This document shows positions 53,824-62,707 of a stretch of DNA of 64,000 nucleotides, in pieces. Below the pieces are notes generated by a model that worked only from the letters and a program-made list of their open reading frames with translations, was not told the DNA's origin and ran no database searches. This DNA comes from Rickettsiales bacterium. GTDB lineage: Bacteria > Pseudomonadota > Alphaproteobacteria > Rickettsiales > UBA998. The stretch lies in assembly GCA_028279475.1 (NCBI GenBank), contig JANQNR010000017.1, positions 1-64,000 of the forward strand. The letters are read 5' to 3'. A program made the position numbers and the translations under genes. Every line of letters starts with the position of its first letter. The first letter of the stretch is position 1.

Positions 53824-54734
53824 CTATAGTTCCACCGATGAAATCACAAGGTATAAAGACCAAGCTTGTGCCATGGATTCTGGAATGCCTGCACAACAAA
53901 AAAATAGACAGATGGGTAGAACCCTTTATGGGTACCGGAGCAGTTGCTTTCAATGTGCAGCCCCGTTCTGCTTTATTGTGTGATAGTAACCCCCATCTGA
54001 TACACTTTTACAGCGCAATCCAGAAAAAAGAAATCACCAGACAAAGCGTTAAAGGATTCTTGAATATTGAAGGGCAAAAATTATTAAAAAGCGAGGGTGA
54101 ATACTACTATACAGTCAGGGAAAGATTCAATACATATTATGACCCGCTTGATTTCTTATTTCTCAGCCGTTCCTGTTTTAACGGTATGATGCGGTTTAAC
54201 AAAAACGGGAAGTTCAATGTTCCTTTCTGTAAGAAGCCAGAACGTTTTGCTCAATCACTAATAACAAAAATTTCAAATCAGATTGACAATGTTGCACGTA
54301 TTATAGAACTGGGAGATTATAAATTTGTGCATCAAGACTATAAAAAAACTATAAGTTCCACGACACCTGAAGATGTAATCTATTGTGACCCACCATATAT
54401 AGGACGACATGTCGATTATTTTGACTCATGGACGGAAGAGGACGAAATAAACCTGTATAATTGCCTAATCAATTCTAAGGCAGACTTTTTATTCTCTACA
54501 TGGTTAAAAAATAAATACAGACACAATCACTATATCTTCAGCCTATGGAGCAATTGCTCAATTCTAACAAAGGAGCATTTTTACCATGTTGGAGCAAAGG
54601 AAAGCAACAGAAATCCAGTTCTCGAAGCGCTACTTACCAATTTTAATACTAGGAATTCAGTGAAAATTACAAACTTTACAACAGAATTGCCAGATAGCAG
54701 TTTTGTGCCAAATCCTCAATACCTTACCGCTTAG
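53820..54734 (+). CDS. EcoRV-type adenine-N6 DNA methyltransferase
   Basis: 304-residue D12-class (Dam-like) methylase that should protect the host from the upstream nuclease. It shares the EcoRV methylase start ([15 protein letters not shown]), SAM motif [16 protein letters not shown] near 32-48, catalytic motif [15 protein letters not shown] near 190-205 and the tail segment [19 protein letters not shown]. Translation is coupled to the nuclease by ATGA overlap. Its last four codons run into the 3' end of the convergent DUF6898 gene. Expected to methylate adenine in GATATC. Confidence 0.93.
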   Translation: MTIVPPMKSQGIKTKLVPWILECLHNKKIDRWVEPFMGTGAVAFNVQPRSALLCDSNPHLIHFYSAIQKKEITRQSVKGFLNIEGQKLLKSEGEYYYTVRERFNTYYDPLDFLFLSRSCFNGMMRFNKNGKFNVPFCKKPERFAQSLITKISNQIDNVARIIELGDYKFVHQDYKKTISSTTPEDVIYCDPPYIGRHVDYFDSWTEEDEINLYNCLINSKADFLFSTWLKNKYRHNHYIFSLWSNCSILTKEHFYHVGAKESNRNPVLEALLTNFNTRNSVKITNFTTELPDSSFVPNPQYLTA

Positions 54735-54921
54735 ACTGCACATAGCGCAGTTTGCGCATGGCGATACTGGCCAGCCGTTGTTCTCCCTGGCGGGCATCAC
54801 CGACAATCGAGACTTCTTCATGCGTGATGACGTCAATCGCAGAGACTTTCACATACTGTCCCATCTGCATATATTCGAGGATTACGCCGCCACCCTCATC
54901 CGGTTTACGATGGCGTACCAT
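54724..54921 (-). CDS. DUF6898 family protein
   Basis: 65-residue protein with the compact pattern [20 protein letters not shown], then [20 protein letters not shown] and a C-terminal KLRYVQSKR. This small family is, to my knowledge, confined to alphaproteobacteria; function unknown. It ends 11 bases inside the convergent methylase gene and lies upstream of corC on the minus strand's far side, apparently ancestral to the restriction system beside it. Confidence 0.8.
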   Translation of the reverse strand: MVRHRKPDEGGGVILEYMQMGQYVKVSAIDVITHEEVSIVGDARQGEQRLASIAMRKLRYVQSKR

Positions 54922-54956
54922 ACTAGGCTCTTTTTACGTATATATTCATACAGAGC

Positions 54957-56240
54957 CTATTCCTCGCCGGGCTCCGGTTCCAGCTTGCGGATAATCAGTT
55001 GCAGAATCTGATTGGCGCGTTTTTCTTCCACGGTAAAGCAATAACCGAAAAAGGCAAAATTCGCGCCTTTCTCAGGAATGGAGCGTGCTTCATGAATCAC
55101 TAATCCTGCTACCGTTGAAGCCACTTCATCCGGCAGATTCCAGTCCAGCGCACGATTGAGATCACGAATCGTTGTCGTCCCCTTCACCCGGTAACGTCGG
55201 TCATCGATTCGCTTCACCCCGGCAGTCGTCGCCACATCATGCTCATCGACAATATCCCCGACAATTTCTTCCAGAATATCTTCCAGTGTAATCAGCCCCT
55301 GACACGCTCCATATTCATCCACCACCACGGCAAAGTGCCGCTTCTTCTCCCGGAATTTGTGCAATTGCTGGCTCAATGTCGTCGCTTCCGGTACGAACCA
55401 TGGCGGTGACAGTAGTTCCAAAATATCCTCAGTAGTTGGCTTGTCTTTACCGGCCATCAGTCGCATCATATCCTTGGTATGCAGAATGCCGATAATATTG
55501 TCCGTATCGCCCTGCCAAAATGGCAGACGGCTATGCGCCGAACCGATCACTTGCCGGATGATTTCATGCGCCGGTAGATCGGCATCAATCATTTCCATCT
55601 GCTTGCGGTGGGTCATGACACTCTCAACTTCCACCTCGTTCAAATCCAGGATAGAGCCGAGCATATCTCGCTCCTGCTTGATCATTCCACCATCCTGATG
55701 GTACATCTCAATGGTTCCGCGAATGGCATCGGTCGAAGAGACCAGAGTGTCATCGGCATCAAAATCAATACCGAATATACGCAACAGACGACGAATAAAC
55801 CATTGAATTGAATGCGTCACCGGCGCAAAAATATGGGTAATCGGCTCCAATATCGGTGCAACAATCAGTGACACACGCTCCGAATAGTGAAATGCAAAAG
55901 TTTTCGGAAGAATTTCGGAGAACACCAGCACTAGCAAGGTCAGGGCGAATGTGGCGTAGACCACCCCTTCATCGCCAAATAACTGTATCGCAAGGCTGGT
56001 CGCAATCGCTGTCGCTGCAATATTCACCAGGTTATTGCCGAGCAGGATCGTGCCGATCAGCGCTTCCTTGTGTTCACGCAATTCATTGACAATTTTTGCC
56101 CGACGATTGCCTTCTGTCTGCAATTTATAGATACGTGCTCGTGACACCGCTGTGAGTGCCGTTTCTGATCCAGAGAAAAACCCTGAACAAATTAACAGCA
56201 CGAAAATCAGAATCAGCTCTGCAATCCAACCGCCTTCCAT
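54957..56240 (-). CDS. CorC/HlyC-family membrane protein (DUF21-CBS-CorC)
   Basis: 427-residue protein. The N-terminal DUF21 membrane domain (IAELILIFVLLICSGFFSGS, later VVYATFALTLLVLVFSEI) is followed by a CBS pair (about 200-325, with VMTHRKQMEMID and GLITLEDILEEIVGDI) and a C-terminal CorC_HlyC domain (from about 340). Family members are linked to magnesium/cobalt efflux or resistance. I chose the ATG at 56240, just after the aroB stop, with GAGGAG upstream. The name 'hemolysin' sometimes used is misleading. Confidence 0.88.
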   Translation of the reverse strand: MEGGWIAELILIFVLLICSGFFSGSETALTAVSRARIYKLQTEGNRRAKIVNELREHKEALIGTILLGNNLVNIAATAIATSLAIQLFGDEGVVYATFALTLLVLVFSEILPKTFAFHYSERVSLIVAPILEPITHIFAPVTHSIQWFIRRLLRIFGIDFDADDTLVSSTDAIRGTIEMYHQDGGMIKQERDMLGSILDLNEVEVESVMTHRKQMEMIDADLPAHEIIRQVIGSAHSRLPFWQGDTDNIIGILHTKDMMRLMAGKDKPTTEDILELLSPPWFVPEATTLSQQLHKFREKKRHFAVVVDEYGACQGLITLEDILEEIVGDIVDEHDVATTAGVKRIDDRRYRVKGTTTIRDLNRALDWNLPDEVASTVAGLVIHEARSIPEKGANFAFFGYCFTVEEKRANQILQLIIRKLEPEPGEE

Positions 56241-56241
56241 C

Positions 56242-57348
56242 TTACCGATACTCCTCAAAGATCATCTCTATATGGTCATCCATCACGTTACGTTCAATAC
56301 GTGCCTGCCCGATCGCATCCAACACGATAAACGTGGTTTTTCCACCGCTTGCCTTTTTGTCCTGATAGCAATACCCGGTCAGAGTTGCTGCATCCCATGC
56401 TTGCGCAGCATCCAGATCTTTCAGACACACCGGCAAGCCTACCTCATGATAATGCCTCTTCAACCGCTCAATCTCATCCGGTGTCACCTTTCCATAATGA
56501 CGGGACAACGACATCGCCATCAGGCACCCGATCGCTACTGCCTCTCCATGCAATACGCGTCCATCATAACCGGCCATTTTTTCGATCGCATGGCCGAACG
56601 TATGCCCAAGATTTAATAATGCTCGTTGCCCCTTCTCCTTCTCATCTTCCGACACAATTGCTGCTTTCATGGAGCAACAATGGCGAATAATAGCGCGTAA
56701 GCGTTCTGTATCGCCGCTTAGCGCATTCTCTCCTTCTCGCAACAACTGCTCGTAAAACTTTCTGTCACCCAGCAAGCCATATTTCAGCACCTCGGCATAG
56801 CCAGCCAGTAACTCGCGGCGCGGCAGGGTGGTCAGAGTTGCTACATCAATCAATACGGCATTCGGCTGATAGAAGCTCCCAACCAGATTCTTCCCGGCAC
56901 TGGTATTAATCGCCGTTTTTCCACCAACGGAGCTATCCACCTGCGCCAGCAACGTGGTCGGTATCTGAATATAGGGCACCCCTCGCAACAATACCGAAGC
57001 GGCAAATCCGGTAATGTCGCCAATCACACCACCTCCCAATGCAATCACGGTCGTCTGTCGATCCAGCTGCGTGGCCAGCATCTCCTCACACAGGCGTTCG
57101 AATTGGACAAAAGATTTTGTCGCTTCACCTGCAGGCAGAGTAAACACCTGATATTGCTTTCCAAGGCGATCCAATGCCTCGACAACAGGTGTTACATAAT
57201 GCCTGGACACATTGGTATCGGTCACGATCAAGGCCTGATGGCCATCAATGTATGGCTCCAATGCTTCTGCCATCTGCGAGACAAGCCCTTCCTCAATCAC
57301 AATCGGATAAGTGTCTTTGCCCGTGTCAATCGTCAACACTGTGCTCAT
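56242..57348 (-). CDS. aroB: 3-dehydroquinate synthase
   Basis: 368-residue NAD- and metal-dependent enzyme for the second shikimate-pathway step. Motifs: GGGVIGDITGFAASVLLRG near 105-123, TLLAQVDSSVGGKTAIN near 130-146, ELLAGYAEVLKYGLL near 185, and NLGHTFGHAIEKMAGYD near 258. Start overlaps the aroK stop by four bases (ATGA), standard aroK-aroB order. corC follows immediately. Confidence 0.96.
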   Translation of the reverse strand: MSTVLTIDTGKDTYPIVIEEGLVSQMAEALEPYIDGHQALIVTDTNVSRHYVTPVVEALDRLGKQYQVFTLPAGEATKSFVQFERLCEEMLATQLDRQTTVIALGGGVIGDITGFAASVLLRGVPYIQIPTTLLAQVDSSVGGKTAINTSAGKNLVGSFYQPNAVLIDVATLTTLPRRELLAGYAEVLKYGLLGDRKFYEQLLREGENALSGDTERLRAIIRHCCSMKAAIVSEDEKEKGQRALLNLGHTFGHAIEKMAGYDGRVLHGEAVAIGCLMAMSLSRHYGKVTPDEIERLKRHYHEVGLPVCLKDLDAAQAWDAATLTGYCYQDKKASGGKTTFIVLDAIGQARIERNVMDDHIEMIFEEYR

Positions 57349-57866
57349 GAAACCGGCTCAAGATTTAATGTCTGAATGATTTGCTGCACCACCGACTCAT
57401 GATTCCCGGCATCGCTATCAATCACATGATCAGCCTGTGCATAACACGGATTACGCTCTTCCATCATTTTTTGGAGAATCGCCCGCTTGTCACCCTGTTC
57501 CAGCAGGGGGCGGGTATTCTTGCGAGCCACGCGGTCTACCAATACATCCAGATCGGCACGCAACCATAGTGAATGTGCATGTTGACGGGTTAACTTGCGA
57601 ATATCCGGATTCATCCACGCTCCACCGCCCGTTGCCAACACACGCGGCGTACCATCGGTTAACATCCGCGTAATGACACGTTTTTCCAGGTCACGAAATA
57701 TCTCTTCACCATGGATGGAGAACAGGTCGGCGATACTGCACCCCGCCGCGTCGGTGATTTCATCATCGGAATCGCGGAACTCGACGTGAAGCTCCTTCGC
57801 CAGCCGCCGCCCGATCGTGGACTTACCGGCGCCCATCAACCCAACCAATACGATCGTTTTTTCCAT
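57345..57866 (-). CDS. aroK: Shikimate kinase
   Basis: 173-residue P-loop kinase that phosphorylates shikimate. Walker A is VGLMGAGKSTIGRRLAKEL; DSDDEITDAAG binds shikimate/magnesium; LATGGGAWMNPDIRKL is the central glycine motif; RPLLEQGDKR is the lid arginine region. Length is typical. It is first in aroK-aroB-corC. Confidence 0.96.
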   Translation of the reverse strand: MEKTIVLVGLMGAGKSTIGRRLAKELHVEFRDSDDEITDAAGCSIADLFSIHGEEIFRDLEKRVITRMLTDGTPRVLATGGGAWMNPDIRKLTRQHAHSLWLRADLDVLVDRVARKNTRPLLEQGDKRAILQKMMEERNPCYAQADHVIDSDAGNHESVVQQIIQTLNLEPVS

Positions 57867-57972
57867 TTCCCTTTTATGGCATTACCGCTATACCGTCTCC
57901 TTGTAAACGAAGCATGTTGGTTTTTACACAAAAAATTGTGTAAATATGACGATAACACTAAGGAGTTCAGCC

Positions 57973-58125
57973 ATGCGGAAAAAGTCGAATAAGCGCTATC
58001 TCTTTGTTTTGGCGGTCATTGCAACATTATTAGGAGGCATCACCGCGCTGGGTATGATGGATCTTGCACCAGCTTCCACATCGCAGCAAATTGACATTCC
58101 AACCAGCTCACTCTTATCGGAATAG
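57973..58125 (+). CDS. Small single-pass membrane protein
   Basis: 50-residue protein: basic start (MRKKSNKR), one hydrophobic segment (YLFVLAVIATLLGGITALGM), then a short polar tail (TSQQIDIPTSSLLSE). AAGGAG lies seven bases before the ATG. It could be a tail-exposed membrane peptide or an exported one. It is divergent from aroK and 65 bases before the next gene. No family recognised. Confidence 0.55.
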   Translation: MRKKSNKRYLFVLAVIATLLGGITALGMMDLAPASTSQQIDIPTSSLLSE

Positions 58126-58190
58126 CAGATTTCGCTGGCATTTTCGTAACCGATTGCTATCATAACCTTCATTAAAATAAGAGGGATACC

Positions 58191-58451
58191 GTGTCATCAT
58201 TCGTTGATAAGATTGTCGCCAAAAAAGGTCATTTAATCCATAAACTCAAAGCGAAAGACTCTACCGGGCGCTGGGCCTATTATTTCGTATTGGTGGAACC
58301 ACCGAAAGAACAGGCATTCTTGAGTGCACTGGAGTCCGATCAATCGATCGATCTTGAAGAATACGGAAAAGTCATTGCCTCCAATTACGGCGAAGAACCT
58401 AGCGACGAGGTGCGCCAGATGCTCAAGGATAAATACGGGTTTGAAGTGTAA
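58191..58451 (+). CDS. Conserved-looking hypothetical protein, 86 residues
   Basis: Small soluble protein that starts with GTG behind GAGGG. It has a beta-rich first half (HLIHKLKAKDSTGRWAYYFV) and an acidic helical C-terminal half (SDEVRQMLKDKYGFEV). I do not recognise the family. It precedes the glutaredoxin grxB in the same orientation but is separated from it by an inverted-repeat element. Confidence 0.65.
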   Translation: MSSFVDKIVAKKGHLIHKLKAKDSTGRWAYYFVLVEPPKEQAFLSALESDQSIDLEEYGKVIASNYGEEPSDEVRQMLKDKYGFEV

Positions 58452-58570
58452 TGTTCCCTATTTCATTTGATACGTCGTCGTCCATCGGATTCGTCGGTAC
58501 GCACGTAGGTCGACTACGCTTACGCCCTCCTCACCTTGCACTCCTTGTCTGAAATAAAATAGGGAACATT
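58450..58570. repeat. Inverted-repeat element before grxB
   Basis: Perfect 14-base arms AATGTTCCCTATTT (58450-58463) and AAATAGGGAACATT (58557-58570) flank a ~93-base core. The core, read on the minus strand, starts AAGGAGTGCAAGG and ends GACGACGACGTATC. The left arm overlaps the stop of the 86-residue gene and the right arm ends five bases before grxB, so it fills the whole intergenic space. Confidence 0.75.
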
Positions 58571-58575
58571 ACATT

Positions 58576-59223
58576 ATGAAACTCTATGTCTATGATCATT
58601 GTCCCTATTGCGTCAAAGCGCGGATGATCTTTGGGTTTAAAAACATCCCGTTTGAACTGGTCACGCTGCTCAATGACGACGAAGAGACACCTATTCGCAT
58701 GATTGGCGCTAAAATGGTGCCGATTCTGGAACATGCACCGAACACCTATATGCCGGAAAGCATGGATATTATTCGCTTTGTTGACGCGTCTGATCATGCC
58801 CCGGTATTAACCGGAGCACAGAATGATGCGATTGCTGCATGGCTCAGTGAATCCCGCGACTATGTCTACAAGTTGGCAATGCCGCGCTGGGTGGAGGCAC
58901 CATTGGAAGAATTCGCCACCCCATCCGCACAAGCCTATTTCACGCGCAAAAAGGAAGCGATGATCGGTGCGTTTGACGAGCAAATGGCACGCTCGGCCGA
59001 TTACATTGCGCAGGCGAATGCACATCTGCACGCGCTGGCACCACTGATTACCTCGCCTCAGGCGGTCAATGGCACATTAAGCGATGACGATATTCATCTG
59101 TTTGCCACCTTGCGGAGCCTCTCCATTGTGAAGGGCATTGACTGGCCGGACACGGTGGATGCCTATCGCCACCATATCGCTGATGCCAGTGGCATACCGC
59201 TGCATGACGACATCGCGATCTAA
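58576..59223 (+). CDS. grxB: Glutaredoxin 2 (GST-fold)
   Basis: 215-residue glutaredoxin of the GrxB type. The thioredoxin-fold N-terminal domain has the dithiol site CPYC at residues 9-12 (DHCPYCVKARM) and the glutathione-site motif KMVPILEH near 50. A helical GST-like C-terminal domain spans about 85-210. It reduces protein disulfides with glutathione. Leader sequence before the ATG is the inverted repeat, with no Shine-Dalgarno visible. Confidence 0.92.
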   Translation: MKLYVYDHCPYCVKARMIFGFKNIPFELVTLLNDDEETPIRMIGAKMVPILEHAPNTYMPESMDIIRFVDASDHAPVLTGAQNDAIAAWLSESRDYVYKLAMPRWVEAPLEEFATPSAQAYFTRKKEAMIGAFDEQMARSADYIAQANAHLHALAPLITSPQAVNGTLSDDDIHLFATLRSLSIVKGIDWPDTVDAYRHHIADASGIPLHDDIAI

Positions 59224-59293
59224 GCGTGCCTTAGGCTTGTCAATCCGAGCAACCATCCCTATATAGGGTGATGAGTATTAGTAAATTACCTAT

Positions 59294-59650
59294 ATGAGTA
59301 CCTTTATGCCCCCATCACCTGTCGCAGACACTATACAGCAATACATTACCTCTCATGACATCGTTCTCTACATGAAAGGCAGCAAGACTCTGCCACAATG
59401 CGGGTTTTCCGCCGTGGTGGCCAGCATATTGGAACGGCTTGGGGTGGAGGTACATGATGTAGACGTGCTCAAGGATCCGGAAATTCGCCAGGGAATCAAG
59501 GAATTTTCTGACTGGCCAACCATCCCGCAACTCTATGTGAAGGGTGAATTTGTTGGTGGTTGTGACATTGTCCGCGAAATGTATGAATCCGGCGAATTGC
59601 AGCAATTGCTGGAATCCAAGGGCATTCCGTATCAGCATGTAGCGGCGTAA
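59294..59650 (+). CDS. grxD: Monothiol glutaredoxin (Grx4 type)
   Basis: 118-residue monothiol glutaredoxin. The active site is CGFS in [14 protein letters not shown] (Cys near residue 37), with the glutathione-binding [20 protein letters not shown] near 73-93. Members of this class bind and transfer [2Fe-2S] clusters, often with BolA proteins. Length is typical, with a short N-terminal extension. A palindromic repeat follows the stop. Confidence 0.93.
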   Translation: MSTFMPPSPVADTIQQYITSHDIVLYMKGSKTLPQCGFSAVVASILERLGVEVHDVDVLKDPEIRQGIKEFSDWPTIPQLYVKGEFVGGCDIVREMYESGELQQLLESKGIPYQHVAA

Positions 59651-59668
59651 GCGGTTTCCAGCACTCCA

Positions 59669-59709
59669 GCGAAGGCCGGAGTCTCATTGCACTAGATACC
59701 GGCCTTCGC
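59669..59709. repeat. Palindromic repeat after grxD
   Basis: GCGAAGGCCGG (59669-59679) and CCGGCCTTCGC (59699-59709) are perfect 11-base inverted arms; ACCGGCCTTCGCCGGT at 59698-59713 is itself a palindrome. Resembles GC-rich intergenic palindromes common in alphaproteobacteria, and could also act as a terminator. Confidence 0.6.
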
Positions 59710-59778
59710 CGGTATGACACATAATCTTGCACCGGCTTAACTTTATCTTTGCTTGCTATACTGTAATATACACTACCT

Positions 59779-61911
59779 ATGAGTGATGAAATATACAGTG
59801 CTGAAGAACGCCAACAACGCTACTTAAACCGCGAGCTTTCCGCCGTTGCTTTCAATGAGCGTGTCCTTGAAGAAGCAAACAACCCGGCTAATCCATTACT
59901 GGAGCGGGTAAGATTCCTTTCCATCTCTGCAAAAAATCTCGATGAATTCACCATGGTGCGCGTCGCCGGTCTCAAGGATCAGGTGCGCCATCATATCAGC
60001 AAACCCAGTGACGACGGGTTGACGCCTGCTCAGCAATTACAGGCACTGGGGGAAGTCATCCGTAATCTGCTGCACGGACAGCAACATTGCTGGCTAGCGC
60101 TCAAGGATGCGTTGGCAGAAGCAGGTATCTTTGTGGTCTCTCCTCACACATTAGATAATGATCGACTAGCCGCATTGGAAATGCAGTTTCTCTCTGATAT
60201 TTTCCCGGCGCTGAGTCCGATTGCTATCGACCCGGCACACCCGTTCCCGTTTCTTCCCAATCTGGGACTGACGCAGATTTTTGAGTTACGTAACGAACAG
60301 ACTGGTAAACTCCTCAACACCGTATTGCCATTACCACACAGCCTGCATCGCTTTTATGAAATCAAGGGCATTGAAGGACTACACTTCGTAACGCTGGAAG
60401 ACATTACCCGGCAATTTGCCCACTTGCTTTTTCCCGGGTTTACGGTGACTGACAGCGCGCTGTTTCGCATTATCCGCGACAGTGACCTGGAGGTAGAAGA
60501 AGACGCAGAAGACCTGTTGCAAAATTATGAGATTGCCGTGAAGCAGCGCCGTCGGGGGCGCGTGATTCGTGTCAAGACCCTTAAGGATGCCCCCCAGCAC
60601 CTCGTGCATTTCTTCAGCGACCATATTGAAACCGACATCCAGCAAGTGCATGAGATGGAAGGCATGCTCAGCATCGCCGATTTGTCGGAGCTGTGTGAGC
60701 TAGATCGCCCGGATCTGCTCTACCAGCCATACGAGGTGCGCTTTCCGGAGCGTATCAACGAATATAACGGCGACTGTTTTGCCGCCATCGCGGCCAAGGA
60801 CATTATCATTCACCACCCCTATGAAAGTTTTGATGTGGTGGTGCAGTTTCTCCATCAGGCCGCCGTCGATCCCAATGTTGTTTCCATCAAACAAACGCTT
60901 TACCGCACCAGTGATGACTCTCCCATTGTTAAGGCGCTGATCCGGGCGGCGGAAAATGGCAAATCGGTGACAGCACTGGTGGAACTCCGTGCCCGCTTCG
61001 ATGAAGAAGCGAATATCCGCTGGGCGCGGGACATGGAACGTGCTGGTGTGCAAGTCGTCTACGGGTTTGTACATCTGAAAACCCATGCCAAGATTTCGAT
61101 CGTGATACGACGTGAGCAGGAGACACTGGTATCCTACGCGCATTTCGGTACTGGTAACTACCATCCAATCACCGCAAAAATCTATACAGACTTATCCTAT
61201 TTCACCTGCAATGCTGATCTGGTGCAGGAGGCGCATTACCTGTTCAACTATATCACCGGGTACGGTACGCCACGTACCTATCATCACCTGATTCCAGCTC
61301 CCGACCATTTGCGTGAGGGGATGCTGGCAATGATTCGTGCAGAAGCAGATCATGCTCGCAAAAGCAAACCCGCCGCGATTTGGGCGAAGATGAACGCGCT
61401 GGTCGATACGGCCATGATTGACGCCCTATATGAAGCGTCACAGGCCGGCGTGCAGATTGAATTGGTGGTACGCGGCATTTGCTGCTTGCGCCCCGGTGTG
61501 AAAGGACTCTCGGAGAATATCCGAGTAAAAAGTTTGGTTGGACGTTTCTTGGAACATTCGCGAATCTATTGCTTTGGTGACGGGCATGGGCTGCCTTCCG
61601 ATAAGGCCAAAGTCTATATTGGCTCTGCCGATTGGATGCCGCGCAATCTTGACTGGCGTGTGGAAGTCATGGTTCCGATAGACAATCCAACTGTCCACGA
61701 ACAGGTACTGGATCAGATTATGGTGGCCAATCTGAAAGATGATACCAATAGCTGGTCATTGCAGTCAGATGGCCACTATACGCGCCAACCATCAGAAGAA
61801 GGGTTCTCCGCCCATCGTTACTTCATTGAGAACCCGAGCCTATCTGGTCGAGGGAAAGCATTAGCCAAGGAAAAACGCAAACGCCGGGCACGTAGTAGTA
61901 AAAAGAAATAG
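59779..61911 (+). CDS. ppk: Polyphosphate kinase 1
   Basis: 710-residue PPK1, which reversibly makes polyphosphate from ATP. Order of motifs: N-terminal RYLNRELSAVAFNERVLEEA, HPYESFDVVVQFLHQAAVDP near 345, phospholipase-D-like site HLKTHAKISIVIRRE near 430 (His of the phosphohistidine intermediate), HFGTGNYHPITAKIYTDLS near 455 and CCLRPGVKGLSENIRVKS near 570. Basic C-terminal tail (KRKRRARSSKKK). Complete and normal length. Confidence 0.96.
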   Translation: MSDEIYSAEERQQRYLNRELSAVAFNERVLEEANNPANPLLERVRFLSISAKNLDEFTMVRVAGLKDQVRHHISKPSDDGLTPAQQLQALGEVIRNLLHGQQHCWLALKDALAEAGIFVVSPHTLDNDRLAALEMQFLSDIFPALSPIAIDPAHPFPFLPNLGLTQIFELRNEQTGKLLNTVLPLPHSLHRFYEIKGIEGLHFVTLEDITRQFAHLLFPGFTVTDSALFRIIRDSDLEVEEDAEDLLQNYEIAVKQRRRGRVIRVKTLKDAPQHLVHFFSDHIETDIQQVHEMEGMLSIADLSELCELDRPDLLYQPYEVRFPERINEYNGDCFAAIAAKDIIIHHPYESFDVVVQFLHQAAVDPNVVSIKQTLYRTSDDSPIVKALIRAAENGKSVTALVELRARFDEEANIRWARDMERAGVQVVYGFVHLKTHAKISIVIRREQETLVSYAHFGTGNYHPITAKIYTDLSYFTCNADLVQEAHYLFNYITGYGTPRTYHHLIPAPDHLREGMLAMIRAEADHARKSKPAAIWAKMNALVDTAMIDALYEASQAGVQIELVVRGICCLRPGVKGLSENIRVKSLVGRFLEHSRIYCFGDGHGLPSDKAKVYIGSADWMPRNLDWRVEVMVPIDNPTVHEQVLDQIMVANLKDDTNSWSLQSDGHYTRQPSEEGFSAHRYFIENPSLSGRGKALAKEKRKRRARSSKKK

Positions 61912-61960
61912 TACGGATTTTTTCCTTATTTCTCACTTCCAGGCATGCTTTATCCCATCC

Positions 61961-62707
61961 ATGTTCCCTCGCATGGAAATGGAAAGTCTGGAAGACGTTG
62001 AGCAGATTTACATTGAGTCACAACTGTACCGGTTGAAGGCGCTGGATGAAGAGCGCTTTGTCGAAGCGTGGAAGCTCCGCAATCTTGGCTTCGCCTTACA
62101 GGAACTCATGCAGATCATGCATGAAATCAAGTATGACCCGAACCAACCACGCGTCCCTGCCGGCAGCCCGGACGGTGGACAGTGGACGGATGATCCAGCA
62201 AAATATTACACCGACGAACAGAAGATGTCCAAGCCGGCGACTGCGCTGCAAACAAGCCTGTATGGTGTCCGCTTTATAGCAAAACATGAAGCATTTCGTT
62301 CTGACGTCTATCTCGACCAGGCGGGGTTTCCAACGATAGGATATGGACATTTATTGTTGCCTCACGAATCTTTTCCAGATGGCATTAGTCGCTCAGAAGC
62401 GCTAGAATTGTTAGCGCAGGATATTTCAATTGCTCAACAGGCAGTGAAACGGTCAACCAAAAGCCCGGTGACCCAGAATCAGTTTGACGCTCTAGTATCG
62501 CTTACCTACAATATCGGCATTGGCAATTTTCAGAATTCAACGTTGCTCAGGCAGTTAAATCAAAGACATTACAATTTGGCAGCGGATCAATTTCTAGTCT
62601 GGAACAAGGTACGCATCAATGGGACGCTTCAGGTTAGCAGAGGACTCGAAAAAAGACGAAAGCAGGAGCGTTCGCTGTTCATATTATTCATGGAAAACGG
62701 CGAATAA
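61961..62707 (+). CDS. GH24 lysozyme with effector-like N-terminal motif
   Basis: 248-residue muramidase of the T4-lysozyme family. The helical N-terminal ~60 residues end in the motif PRVPAGSPDGGQW (63-75), often seen just before catalytic domains of polymorphic toxins. The GH24 domain starts near 100, with Glu110 in IAKHEAFRSDVYLD, Thr125 in GFPTIGYGH, and FDALVSLTYNIGIGNF near 180. No signal peptide. The stop lies inside the overlapping lysozyme-inhibitor gene. Could be a prophage endolysin, but the motif and the inhibitor favour an antibacterial effector. Start choice is uncertain among several near ATGs. Confidence 0.85.
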   Translation: MFPRMEMESLEDVEQIYIESQLYRLKALDEERFVEAWKLRNLGFALQELMQIMHEIKYDPNQPRVPAGSPDGGQWTDDPAKYYTDEQKMSKPATALQTSLYGVRFIAKHEAFRSDVYLDQAGFPTIGYGHLLLPHESFPDGISRSEALELLAQDISIAQQAVKRSTKSPVTQNQFDALVSLTYNIGIGNFQNSTLLRQLNQRHYNLAADQFLVWNKVRINGTLQVSRGLEKRRKQERSLFILFMENGE

